NCBI GenBank assembly: GCA_008360975.2
Contig: CM039182.1
Coordinates: forward strand, 82,739,405-82,803,404
From: Lichenostomus cassidix
Taxonomy: Eukaryota; Chordata; Aves; Passeriformes; Meliphagidae
Direction of reading: 5' to 3'
Length of the DNA: 64,000 nucleotides
Shown: positions 1 through 53,437 of the stretch, piece after piece
How the letters are laid out: every line of letters starts with the position of its first letter
Numbering within the stretch: the stretch's first letter is position 1
Notes under the pieces: model-generated
The model's input: the letters and a program-made list of their open reading frames with translations, nothing else
Database searches by the model: none
What the model was told of the DNA's origin: nothing
Made by a program: the position numbers and the translations under genes

Positions 1-1730
1 TACAATCTCTTCACCAGTCTCCTTCGGGCAGCTTCATCAATTTCCTGGGGTCGATTTGTTGCTCCAACCACTAGGATACGATCCTCAGAGGAGGTTGTTG
101 CCCCATCTAGCTGCACCAGAAATTCAGTTTTTATTCTCCTGGACGACTCGTGCTCCCCCTCTCCACGCTGGGACAACAGGGAATCGATCTCATCGATGAA
201 AATCACTGCTGGCTGCTGACACCGTGCCACGGCAAACAGTGCACGGACCATCTTCTCCCCCTCTCCCACCCACTTGGAAGTCAGAGAGGAGGCACTGATG
301 CTAAAAAAAGTTGCTCCAGACTGGCATGCGATGCACTTGCCTATGAGAGTCTTGCCAGTCCCAGGGGGGCCAAAGAGGAGGATTCCTTTGGGAGGACCAC
401 GCAAGCCGGTGAAGATGTCTGGCCTCAGCATGGGCCACACCACTATTTCTTTTATAGTAGCTTTGGCAAACTCAACTCCAGCAATGTCATCCCAGCTGAC
501 TGGGGGCCCGTGGTCCATGATCTCGTGCATGATGAGTTCAACCATCTTTGGTTCTATGTTTTTCAGACGTTCATCTACAGGGAGCAATGGATCTGTTGGG
601 CCTCCTGCCTGAGGTTTATACTGTGCTCCTCCATTTTCACTTCCGTCTTGCTTTGGAACTGGAGGCACAAACTTGCCAAATGGACCCCGAGACCTGCCTG
701 CACCCAGGGATTTTTTAACACCTCCATACGACGAGATTGGTGCACGCTGGTTTTGAGATTTCTTTTGTTGATCCACCCACAGCTGTTCCTTTGCAGTTTT
801 AAACCCAGGAGCACTGCTCTCTTCGATTCTGTTTCTTTGTCCTGAAAAACTACTGGTTTCTGTAGAAATGGAAGCCTGGCATGGAGCAAGGCTACGAATA
901 ACTGTGCTGCTTTCATCAGTCAGACCATAGAATGCTTTTCTTTTCCCAGAATTTGCAGACCAGGCAGCTGACTGGTTGAAAAGAGACAAATTTTGTCCAT
1001 CACAACAGTTACCAGACATCTTCAGAGAACTACTATTTGCAGCTTCTTTACTTCCAAACAGCGGAGTTGCCTGGAAACCTGGATGAACCTGTTTGCTTAA
1101 GGAGGCTGAAGCAGCAGGAAGTGTGCCTGAAGTTTTGGTCACAAGAGGCACACTGCTCTGAAGGAACTTGGAAGATGAGGGATGCCCAAGGCGATCTGGC
1201 CCCTGACTTGCACAGTTTGCTGAGCCAGCACTGAGCTCAGTCTCTCCAGTACTGCCAAAGACATCGAGTTTAGGAAGAGCTGGGGCAGCAGAGGCACTGA
1301 CCCCTTTATCAGCTCGTACAGGGGCATCTGTCAGTGCCATCTGAGAGCTCTGGAAAATTTTGCCAGCCTGCATCCTCTCTTGCACACACTTTAATTCAAA
1401 CACATTATCTGTTGTCAAGGCAGAGTGCCACTTGTCACTGTCACTTTGCTGGCATTTTGCCAAAGTCAAAATGTTTTCTGCATAGTTATTCAAGCCAGTC
1501 TCTGCGTTGCCAGAGTCAATAATCGCAGAGTATTTCTCAGCGTACTTCTTAAACAGGTTGGCAGCACAGACCTGGGAGATCTCAGAGTTTGCCCATGCAT
1601 ACTGAATACGCAGGATCTTGGCACGGTATTCATCTGCCTTCTGCCTGGGTGTGCAGGTGCCAGAGGTGACAGCAAAGTAACTTTTCTGCCAGTCACTCAG
1701 GTGCACCGTGCTGGGGGTGGGGGCCTCCAT
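1..1730 (-). CDS. FIGNL1: FIGNL1 (fidgetin-like 1), AAA+ ATPase, N-terminal 576 residues; truncated by window edge
   Basis: The minus strand is open from an ATG at 1730 to the window edge, giving 576 codons without a stop. The N-terminal 90 residues match the FIGNL1 N-terminal domain ([23 protein letters not shown]). F310-K-T-A, followed by [11 protein letters not shown], is the FxxA-type RAD51-binding motif of this family. The AAA+ domain starts near residue 413 ([10 protein letters not shown]). Walker A is GPPGTGK at 454-460, pore loop 1 is KWVG, Walker B is FIDE ending at E514, sensor 1 is VGATNRP, and the RRR arginine-finger region lies just before the edge. The human protein has about 674 residues, so roughly 100 C-terminal residues lie outside the window. 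Family knowledge: FIGNL1 is nuclear, forms hexamers and dismantles RAD51 filaments in homologous recombination. The start has a good context (G at -3, G at +4) and sits 8 nt after a splice acceptor. Confidence 0.97.
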   Translation of the reverse strand, partial: MEAPTPSTVHLSDWQKSYFAVTSGTCTPRQKADEYRAKILRIQYAWANSEISQVCAANLFKKYAEKYSAIIDSGNAETGLNNYAENILTLAKCQQSDSDKWHSALTTDNVFELKCVQERMQAGKIFQSSQMALTDAPVRADKGVSASAAPALPKLDVFGSTGETELSAGSANCASQGPDRLGHPSSSKFLQSSVPLVTKTSGTLPAASASLSKQVHPGFQATPLFGSKEAANSSSLKMSGNCCDGQNLSLFNQSAAWSANSGKRKAFYGLTDESSTVIRSLAPCQASISTETSSFSGQRNRIEESSAPGFKTAKEQLWVDQQKKSQNQRAPISSYGGVKKSLGAGRSRGPFGKFVPPVPKQDGSENGGAQYKPQAGGPTDPLLPVDERLKNIEPKMVELIMHEIMDHGPPVSWDDIAGVEFAKATIKEIVVWPMLRPDIFTGLRGPPKGILLFGPPGTGKTLIGKCIACQSGATFFSISASSLTSKWVGEGEKMVRALFAVARCQQPAVIFIDEIDSLLSQRGEGEHESSRRIKTEFLVQLDGATTSSEDRILVVGATNRPQEIDEAARRRLVKRL

Positions 1731-1738
1731 CACTGACA
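1731..1738 (-). other. FIGNL1: FIGNL1 5'UTR tail and splice acceptor of the coding exon
   Basis: Read on the minus strand, a pyrimidine-rich tract ending in TTCCAG (AG at 1740-1739) is followed by eight untranslated bases and then the ATG. This fits the known FIGNL1 structure, in which all coding sequence is in one large exon preceded by non-coding exon(s). Confidence 0.8.
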
Positions 1739-3411
1739 CTGGAACAGACAGAAAATAGCTGCAGTTACAAAATGCCCTTTCACACCACCTGCTTCCCCCC
1801 TTCCCTAAGTACTTACATGGGAAAACCTACATTATTTTAACTGAGACAAACAGAGCAGGAGGTCTTGCAAGCTACTTAGCTGGCCTGGACACTTCACTGT
1901 TTTGAAAAGGCAACCAGCTTGGTGGTGCAAGGGCATTTAGACTGAGGTTCTTTTCCCTCCCGTGTTCAAAAAAAGAAAAGAAGAAAAAGGTGGGGGGAAA
2001 AGGAAAAAGAGAGTTTACTTCTAACCAGAGGTCTCCTGGGGAGGAAAGTAGACTGCAAAGAATGGTAACAGATGGCCAAGCAAAAACTGGCCTTGTTAAA
2101 TGAAATCACCAGTGCTTTCAGTCTTATTTGACAGAATACAGCACAGTGCAGTGGAGGACAGAGGATACACTGCTGTCAAAATGATTTCATTTATTACAGT
2201 GATTGCAATAAAAATGAAACAATTAAGCTAATAAATAAAATTATATGCGGAGTCTCCAAGAAGAGATAAAAATGGAATGAATAATCCTTAATGCAGCAAT
2301 CTTTCAGAGTAGGAAAATATTAACAGATTACTAGCAAATGTTCAAAACTATTAACTCCATTTATAAGGCGCTAAAATGTCTCCATTTTACACTTTGGAGA
2401 AGCAAAGCTCTGTGTGTGTTTAAAGCAATGCTTGTTTCTCAGCTTCAGAAAGCACAAATTAAACTCCTTTAGTTTTTTGGCTTTTTTTTTTTTAAGAAAC
2501 AGGAAAGATGACATTTGGCTCAAGAGGAGTATTTTGTTTGACTTGAAATTATTTGCTCACGTTCATGATGTCTTTTCTTTCTCTGCAAAGTATCCTGTCC
2601 ATATATTCTACACCCTTTCCAACAGAGCATCAGTCAAGCTCCAACCTTCTGGATTAGCCACAAGCTGAATAGAAGTGCAGATGAAGGTACAGGTGCAATG
2701 TTCATACAAGGCTGGGGAGACAGAACTGGAGGAATCCAGGGTATGTGGGGGTATCCTCTCTAATTATTTGCAAAAATCTGGCATCAGCATTAGACAACAG
2801 AGAGCACAATGTGATTATTCCTCACATGATTGTATGGTGACACACATGATAAATAATGAGGTTTAAATACTTTTTTTAACGACAGCCCATTTTGTAGAGC
2901 TGTTTAGAAAAGTCAAAATACATTTCATCTGCAGATCTGGCGCCTCTACAAGGAAATCCAATTAAAACGAACAAAACAAAACAAAACCACAAGACTTTGT
3001 CTTTGAAAAATTACTGCCAACTTTTGCAGTGTGAGAAGTCCAACTTCCACCTAGAGAATCTGATACAAACAAAAATCATAATCCATCCATAGCTGATTGA
3101 CAGGTGAACAGGAAATGAAAGGAGATGAAAGGAGATTTTATTTCTTTTCTCTAAACAACTACCAAACAGCTGTCACTGTGCACATAACTTTTTTGTAACT
3201 GTTGAACCAAAAATACCTTAAGTGACATAAAAGAGTAAGTTCAGAAAAAGTTTAACAGCAGGTATTTGCTCCCATGAAATACTCCCATCATGCAGAATAT
3301 AGAAACTCAAGTTCAACACCACTTCCTTAAGGATTCAGTGATCACCTTCACAGCACAGAGGGAAGGTCATAACAAGTGAACAGCTGTAACCAGTTTGAAA
3401 TTTCAGTTTGA
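1739..3411 (-). other. FIGNL1: FIGNL1 5' intron(s), left part
   Basis: AT-rich non-coding sequence between the coding exon and the CpG island. Short A-rich and CAAAA-type low-complexity stretches occur near 1970 and 2970. I could not place the upstream non-coding exon, because several GT-type donors are possible inside the island. No other gene is seen. Confidence 0.6.
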
Positions 3412-3725
3412 TTATTCACAGAACCACAGAATGGGTCAGATTCGAAGAGACCACAGTGGGTCATCTAGTCCAACCTCCCTGGTCAAGCAAAGTCATCCCA
3501 GAGCACATGGCACAGGATTGCTCGACAACCTCTCTGGGCAACCTTTCCAGTGTGTGGTCACTCACACAGGAATGAAGTTCTTCCACATATCAAGGTGGAA
3601 CTTCCTATGCCTCAGTTTCTCCCCACTGCTTCTTGTCCTATTGCTAGCACCGCGAGAAGAGCCTGGCTCCATCCTCTTTACACCCACCTTTTAGTTATTT
3701 ATATTTATCTTAAGTATCTTTTAGC
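3412..3725 (-). mobile_element. CR1 LINE 3'-end fragment, sense on minus strand
   Basis: The plus strand reads as the antisense of a CR1 3' end: ACAGAACCACAGAATGGGTC, then a GACC-CATCTAGTCCAACC block, then AACCTCTCTGGGCAACC, AAGTTCTTCC, GGTGGAACTTCCT and the CCATCCTCTTTACACCCACC segment. It diverges considerably from what I remember of CR1 consensus, so it looks like an old, 5'-truncated copy. It lies inside the FIGNL1 5' intron. Confidence 0.85.
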
Positions 3726-4325
3726 ATCATATTCTTTCCCCCTATTCTAATCCCTATCAATTGTCCTCACAGCCTCACTACTTCTCCCCAAGAGAGCCAC
3801 ATGCACACAGGCTCAGCCAAAGCCATCCCAGACGAGGCGATCCCGCTCCGTGTGCCCGCCTGACGCCCGGGCTTTACCCGAGCACAGACAGCAGTGAATC
3901 TCGGGCACTCAGGGCCGCGCTCGCCTCAGCGCAGAGCGGGCAGCAGCTGTCCCAAAAGCGCCGAGCTGCTGCCGCTGCCTTCGCACAGGAGCACACGTGC
4001 CCGCGGGCCAGGGAGCCACAAGAACAGGCACACCCACCCATGCACTGCCCTCAGGCCAGCGATCCCGGCGGGAAGCTGCCCGGGCACGGCTGGGCTCTCG
4101 CCGCCTCAGCCTAGGAGCCCCGGCCGGCCCGGCGGCGGGCGTTCCCCCCTCACGGCACCGGGGAGCGCAGACCAGAGTCCCGAGCGGTTCCGCAGCTCCT
4201 CCCGCCGCTCCTCCCGCTCCCGGCCGCTGCCGCCCCGCGTCACCCGCGCACCCACCGCCGCCGCCGCCTCTGCGAACCGCGCGCGCCCGCTCTGCCCCCG
4301 GCCCCGCCCCGCCCCGCCCCGCCCG

Positions 4326-4496
4326 CCAATCGGATAACAGGGCTCTGCGCAGCGCAGCCAATCAGAGATCGGGAGTGCGGGCCGGGTGGGAAAGGGGCGG
4401 GTTCGCTGCGTGACGTCACCCGCTGGGCTGGGAAGGTCTGCGCGCGCCTCAGACGCAGCCAATAGGGAGCGCCCGCCCTGCCGCCCGCCGTCCAAT
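4326..4496. promoter_or_regulatory. Cluster of four CCAAT boxes (NF-Y type)
   Basis: CCAAT occurs in plus orientation at 4326-4330, 4358-4362 (as CCAATCAG, the classic NF-Y context), 4459-4463 and 4492-4496. Four copies within 171 bp flanking a CRE is a strong promoter signature. Confidence 0.75.
4411..4418. promoter_or_regulatory. Full palindromic CRE (TGACGTCA)
   Basis: This is a perfect 8-bp CREB/ATF palindrome between the second and third CCAAT boxes, inside the CpG island. Occupancy is inferred, not shown. Confidence 0.65.
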
Positions 4497-4593
4497 GGGC
4501 GTGGGGTCCGTGCCTTGGGAGGCGGGGCCGGCCCCGCCCCAACCGCCGCGCGCGGGCGTTCCGCCCTGAGGGGAGCGGCTGGCTCTGCCGTGA

Positions 4594-4726
4594 GGGGAGC
4601 GGGGAGCGGGGAGCGGGGAGCGGGGAGCGGGGAGCGGGGAGCGGGGAGCGGGGAGCGGGGAGCGGGGAGCGGGCAGCGGGGAGCGGGCAGCGGGCAGCGG
4701 GCAGCGGGCAGCGGGGAGCGGGTGGC
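4594..4726 (+). repeat. 7-bp GGGGAGC/GGGCAGC tandem array, about 19 units
   Basis: Eleven consecutive perfect GGGGAGC units (4594-4670) are followed by alternating GGGCAGC and GGGGAGC units, ending in a GGGTGGC variant. Every unit carries a run of three or four Gs on the plus strand with 3-nt spacers, so the array meets the usual G-quadruplex pattern many times over. It lies in the CpG island. Two long GC-driven open frames cross it, but they are not regarded as genes. Confidence 0.9.
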
Positions 4727-4900
4727 TCCGCCGCGCCTTCCCTTCAGGTGCCTCCCGCTTTCCCTCCGCGTGTCCTCCCGTTCGTCCCGCTCCCGGGTCC
4801 CTCTTGCGTTCCCCGCCGCACCCCCCGCCGGCGGCCCCGTGCGCTCGCCCCTCAGCCTGGCAGGCGCGCCCTGGTGTCTGGCGCCTTCCCAGTCCTGCTC

Positions 4901-7900
4901 ACACACTTGGGAGATAAACCTTTCCGATAAAGGCTTGGTTCCTCAGCTGAAGGTCAGAGCAGCCGAGAAGGGAGGGGCTGCAGAAAGTAACAGGTTCTGT
5001 CATGTTCGGTGCTTATCCAGGCCATTTTCAGGAGCAGTTAAGCATAGAAACGCGGCGATGCGCAGTTTCTGTGAGGCAGATGGGGCCTTTACCTTCAGTT
5101 GGGTGACTGAAGGAGCAGAATTGCTGTGGCTCTGCCTGTGTCGAAGTCGAGTTTGGCTGCCCAAAATGGCAGGGTGGCCACCTCGCATCAGTATTCCCCT
5201 GCTCCCTGCTGTCCCTTCCCTTTTAGTTAGAAGGGCTCTGAGCCCTGTGCTCAGCTCAGAGGCAGCCAGGTCAGCGGCGTCCCGGGCTGTGTCCTGGGCT
5301 GCAGCCCTCTGTGCAGGACAGGCTCCACAGGAGGCACCTGCCACAAAACATGGGCACGAACACTAAGCCCTGGCTCCCCGGTGGTGACTTCGCAGCCAGT
5401 GATGGGCACCTGGCCCTTAGGCACACAAGCACTTGACCTCACAGCCACCTCTTTAATCTCTGCCCCTGTGGCACTTGCTGGGACAAGTGACAAGGACAAG
5501 ATGAATGACACGATGTTTTACAGGGCAAAAGATGGTGGTCCATGTGGATGTATCCCATGTACTGAATTTGGTGGTGGAGTCCCCAGCTGGAGCACACCAA
5601 CCCACGTTCAATTACACACACCAACCTAGATGCAAATTAGCACTTTAAGCTGCAGTTACACTTCTGGTATTAACAGAGATGCTTCTGTGTGGGTGAACAT
5701 TTAATTTCCCACGAGAAACCTTTCCTGCAGTTACTGTCAGGTTTTTGTTATACATCAGGCTTGTTATACCATTAGTGCAGGCAGCATATTAAACTGTCTG
5801 TGCTGGTAGGCAAGCTATCATTTCAGACCCAACTGGGCTAACATTTATATAGTTCGTGATACTGCTGCCATCAGTGGGGATGGTTGCCTGATTTCCCTGG
5901 GGTTGCACAGGGACAGGGAGCAAAGGAGCCTTGGGAAAACATGCTGCAGCCAGGTAGGGCTAACGTTATGGGCCCTTTCCCTTTCCTACCTGATGGCACT
6001 GGAGCTGCAAACCAAAGCCAAAGCTGGGCAGCTGGCTCCAGTGCCAGATCCAGCAGCATGACTGTGCAGAACTTGGCAGAAGGGTCAGTATTAGCCCTGG
6101 CTATGGCCAGGTCTTTTTCAGACTCAGGCTGCTGAGGAGGAAATTTCCTGCAGGGAAGTTTGCAAACTCCCATTTGCAAAGTAACTTGTTTGAAGGATGC
6201 ATTGAAAAAAGTCCTCAGTGGAGAAAATCAGGGCACTGACTTGAAATGAGTGGGGAAGTTGGACCACTTACAGTGCATCTGGCATGAATAAGATGGGAAA
6301 AGCTTAGTTAAATACAAAAAGACAGTAGTCTTAGTGTTGTTTCCATTTATTAATATTACCAATTAAAAGCTATATGTCTGTTCAGTTGATTTTGGATACA
6401 GATTTTAAAGGGAGTCGACAGCCCACAAATTACAATTAGAGCATTAAACCTCTGATTATTTTTCCATTTAGGTCATATAAACTCTACATATGCTATGTAG
6501 ATATTATCCATTGATGGTTATTTAATTTGCCCCCACCAACCACCCTGGTCTTCAGGATTCTCTGTTTTATTTCTCGTTTGCTTCTGTCTTTGAGCAATTC
6601 AAGTTTATATGTCTCAAGGTTTACACTGCTGTTGTAAGGCAACTTCAATGTGAATACTACTCATCAACCTTCAACAACAACAAAACAACAGCCATGAGCA
6701 GAATCTTGTATGTAAAGGCAAGAATTAATTACAAACATAATAATTATAATGCAGTTTGGAGTATAATATATTACTAATACTTTCACAAATATATATCTTT
6801 TCAATATTTCACCACCAGTAATAAAATATATTTATAATCTGTCATTAAGAATGTAAGTACTCTACTAGCACTCTGGTAGTCTAAAAAAAATAAATTGTGG
6901 TTACTGAAAAGTCAGTTTTTTTCCCTCCTTCTCTAATAGCCGCTCTCTCCCTTGAGATGTGGATATTCTACTAAAGTACAATTCTGTAATTTTGTAATTA
7001 TTTTTAATATCAAACAGTATTCTTCAGCACAGACAGTATTACCTTTTGCACACAAGGCACAATAAATCCAGGTTAACATTAACTATTAATAAATACATAA
7101 ATATTTCTCACTTACAGATATGTTGCAAAGCTACAGAACAGAAACAGCAGTTATGTGTTTCTTTCAAAATATTCTTTTCAGTGCTTGTTCTTGAGTTGAT
7201 TACATAGCCCAGATTTCCTTTTCAGGTGACCTAATATGATTAGTCTAAGAAGGAATTATCACATGGGGTAAAGAGGGTGTGACAGACCGAATACTATGAA
7301 GGCCTTCACTAGTTATGTATTCAAATAATTCCAAATTTTCAGAAAAACTAGAACTGTGAACTTCAGGTTTTGGTATCAGGCTAGACATGGGGAAATGTAA
7401 ATCCATGGTCTCATCACTGCTGTTTATTAGTAAAATAATCTACTTATATCACTTTTTTTAAAAGCAAAACAAAAAATAACTTTTACTCCATCTTTATGTT
7501 AAATTAGCCTTTGTCCTAAATTCTTTGCCAACAGGAGTTTTGGTATCTGGACAAGAGCCACTTCTAAAACTCATATCCAGATACTGAAAAATGTTTACTT
7601 AAATGTCAGTTTTGGCAATATTTTCCCACAAATGTCTAAAGGGATCTATGTCTAATTCTGGGCTGTTGGGCACATTTCACTTCTCCTGGGTTTGGATGTG
7701 CATCTTGCCTGCATCCCACTTTTACAGCAGGTTGAGGCTCACACAGGTGTGCATCATTCATCTCTGCTCAGGTTTCCATGGAGCAGATTTCCACAAGAAT
7801 CTTCTTATGTTCAGTTTAGTGGTGCCTTTCCTATGCCTTTCTGTTCCAATACTTATTAGTTGGATTCTTAATTTCAGTTATAGCCACCTAAGCCCAAAAC

Positions 7901-9129
7901 AACTCCATTTCATTTCAGTGGAATTATCTAGGATTTACTCTGTGATAGCTTTGATCCAAATCTGTTGGGTTTTTTTTTGTTCCCCTGGACAGAACTGGTT
8001 ATATATTTCACATACAAAATACTGGTCCTGTCTCACAGAGAAGGTGTAATTCTTCTCTGGCCCCAGGATTCTAGAGTTTTCATACTGTAAAATTGTAAAA
8101 TTGTATCAGTGTGGAAGATATATATTATGGATGAACACTGTTATACAGGACATGACACCTGAATAATGCTGTTTAAAAAAATAATAATAACAGAAAAAGG
8201 GAACAACTGTTAGTATTTTCAACTCTCCTCAGTCTACCAATCTATTGCATTGTGCTGCTACAGAAAAGCTAAATTTCATATTGGTTCTGCTAAAGAGAAT
8301 GATGCTATCAAGATTTGGGACACGGTAGCTGACACTAGTATCTTGTGGAATGGCTCAGCCTTCTGCTCAAATATTACTGGTTTTTGCCAAATTAATTTGT
8401 CATCCATTTTTTCATCTGTTAAGTGGGAAATTAATTTCTTAAGGAAATAGTAATCCTTCCTAGTTTGCATGCCAGAAGTGAGAGATTAGGGATCACCAGA
8501 AAAATCTACCTGGTCCATGTTCAAATTTGTTAAGGTCTTCTGGAAAGACAGAGGTAGGAGTAGACCATGTGCCAAATTAACTGTCCTGATCCATGTTCCC
8601 TGGTCTACTTGCAACTTTCCAACCGTAGGAGGTGTACTTGAAAGGGATGAAGGAAGAAAGCTGAATAATTGTGCAAGTTGCTCAAGAGGCTTTAGAAGTT
8701 GGTATGAGCAACTAAAGGAAGATTGAAATGTAGAAATTAATCCTACATATTATGTTTCTTGGAGCAGCTATTTATGTGGTTCATATTTACACAGAAATAA
8801 CTGTCTGGAACTTATGTTTTAAAAATGGTAGAAGTACTTCTTGATATTGTTCTTTCATTTCACCTCTAACTTTCATTTTTGCTCTTTCTTGTGCCTGCCT
8901 TCGACAGGATGACATATCAATGGTTTGTGTCAAGTACATATGGTTTGATTTTGTCTGAAAGAAGTTTTCAATAATTTTCATATTCCATTCATCGCTGTTA
9001 ATGGGGGAAAACCACTTATGGGGGCACCACAGAAGATTTTGGATGTTACTTCTCTTACTTTCTACTTTTTTACTCATTTGTTAGCTGATTTGAGAAACTA
9101 AGAGTAACATTTTGGATGTCGCATTTCTT
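4901..9129. other. Spacer between the FIGNL1 promoter and the DDC 3' end; no gene recognised
   Basis: GC content falls off after about 5.4 kb into AT-rich sequence. Neither strand shows a recognisable protein, tRNA or structured RNA. One open frame of 96 codons (minus strand, 9077-8787) is unidentified and is listed under findings. A plus-strand transcript starting in the CpG island is possible but not supported by anything visible. Confidence 0.5.
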
Positions 9130-9146
9130 AGCACTTTTGTCAAAGA

Positions 9147-9152
9147 TTTATT
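9147..9152 (-). terminator. DDC: Candidate DDC polyadenylation signal (AATAAA)
   Basis: This is the first canonical AATAAA on the minus strand after the DDC stop, about 940 nt downstream. An ATTAAA variant lies slightly earlier, at about 9251-9256. If used, the 3'UTR would be roughly 0.95 kb. No transcript evidence is available. Confidence 0.35.
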
Positions 9153-10090
9153 ACACAATGAAATAATTTTTAAAATGGTAGCCATAAAAACAAAGCACAA
9201 CTCATTTTCACAGAACATACCTTACAAACTATTTTCAAGTAATCACTGCTTTTAATAACTTGATTAAAAATACAGAATACCAGGTAGCACATGGCTTTTG
9301 TTGAAACTCTTCAGGAGGAGCTTTTCAGGGGCCCCATTGTGAATGATCAATCTGGAAACCAATAGCCAGCATAACCTATTTGCTGGTTTTTGACAAAATG
9401 GCTGTTTTAAAAGCAAACCCTTTAGGGAAAAGTAGAGAACCTGCCAGAAGGACAATTACTGATTAGTTAGTCCTCATTCCCTTTGGTCTGGCTATGCAGT
9501 GAAGGAAGTCTTGAAGTCCTTTGTCCTTTGTTCATTTACAGAATTACTGCAGCAAGTGTGTCGTGACATGATAGTGCCCCAAACCCTGGCAACTACTTTG
9601 TGTGTGCCTTTTCAGAATTAACATATTTAGAGCCCAAACAGGCTACTGAACTTCCCCAATTTGGATTCTTTCTGCCATCATAGTAATGTTAAATTAATTG
9701 GTTTTAACACCTCTCAGTTTCATCTGTGAATAAAGGAGTAGGTGTGCTAGAAGTGAATGGGGACAACAGAGGGAGCACCAACCCTTCCTTTTCCATTGCT
9801 TGGTTGAACAAATGCTCTTGACTACAGACTGGTAAGAAATGACAGCTCGAGTCTCCTTGGCTATGTGCATCCTGGAAACAGGCAAGATGAAACTACAATA
9901 CAGAGAACAAATGACAAAGGTTACAACACAACTGGCTGGCAAGGCTTTTGCTACTGCCGCTGGGCTATATCACAACAGGTTTTGTATTTTTTCCTTCATA
10001 GTTTGACTTTCCTACCTGCCCCTAAAATAAAACTTGGCAACACAGAGCAAGCCAGTTAATTACCTCATCTCCACTTACACTTCACTGCTG

Positions 10091-53414
<43,324 letters not shown>

Positions 53415-53437
53415 GGTATCAGCGTTTAGGGTTTATT

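Larger units (their letters stand above)
3830..4900. promoter_or_regulatory. FIGNL1: CpG island, probable FIGNL1 promoter
   Basis: This is the only clearly GC- and CpG-rich block in the window, in sharp contrast to the AT-rich flanks. It contains four CCAAT boxes, a perfect CRE, several GC boxes and TGCGCAGCGCA, which is close to the NRF1 palindrome. It sits about 2-3 kb upstream of the FIGNL1 coding exon with no other gene between, so it most simply serves as that gene's housekeeping-type, TATA-less promoter. It could also fire on the plus strand. The exact start site cannot be read from sequence. Confidence 0.85.

Noticed and set aside
150..845. 231-codon plus-strand open frame opposite FIGNL1
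   Set aside because: Shadow of the FIGNL1 coding frame, which is confirmed by conserved AAA+ motifs on the minus strand.
575..916. 113-codon minus-strand open frame within FIGNL1
   Set aside because: It is in a different frame from the conserved FIGNL1 protein, which stays open through the same region.
4106..4906. 266-codon minus-strand open frame in the CpG island
   Set aside because: Same compositional artefact; proline/arginine-rich translation of a 7-bp repeat with no recognisable domain.
4386..5366. 326-codon plus-strand open frame through the CpG island
   Set aside because: GC-rich sequence lacks stops by composition, and the repeat array gives a trivial GSGERGA translation. There is no family resemblance, and an overlapping 266-codon frame is open on the other strand for the same reason.
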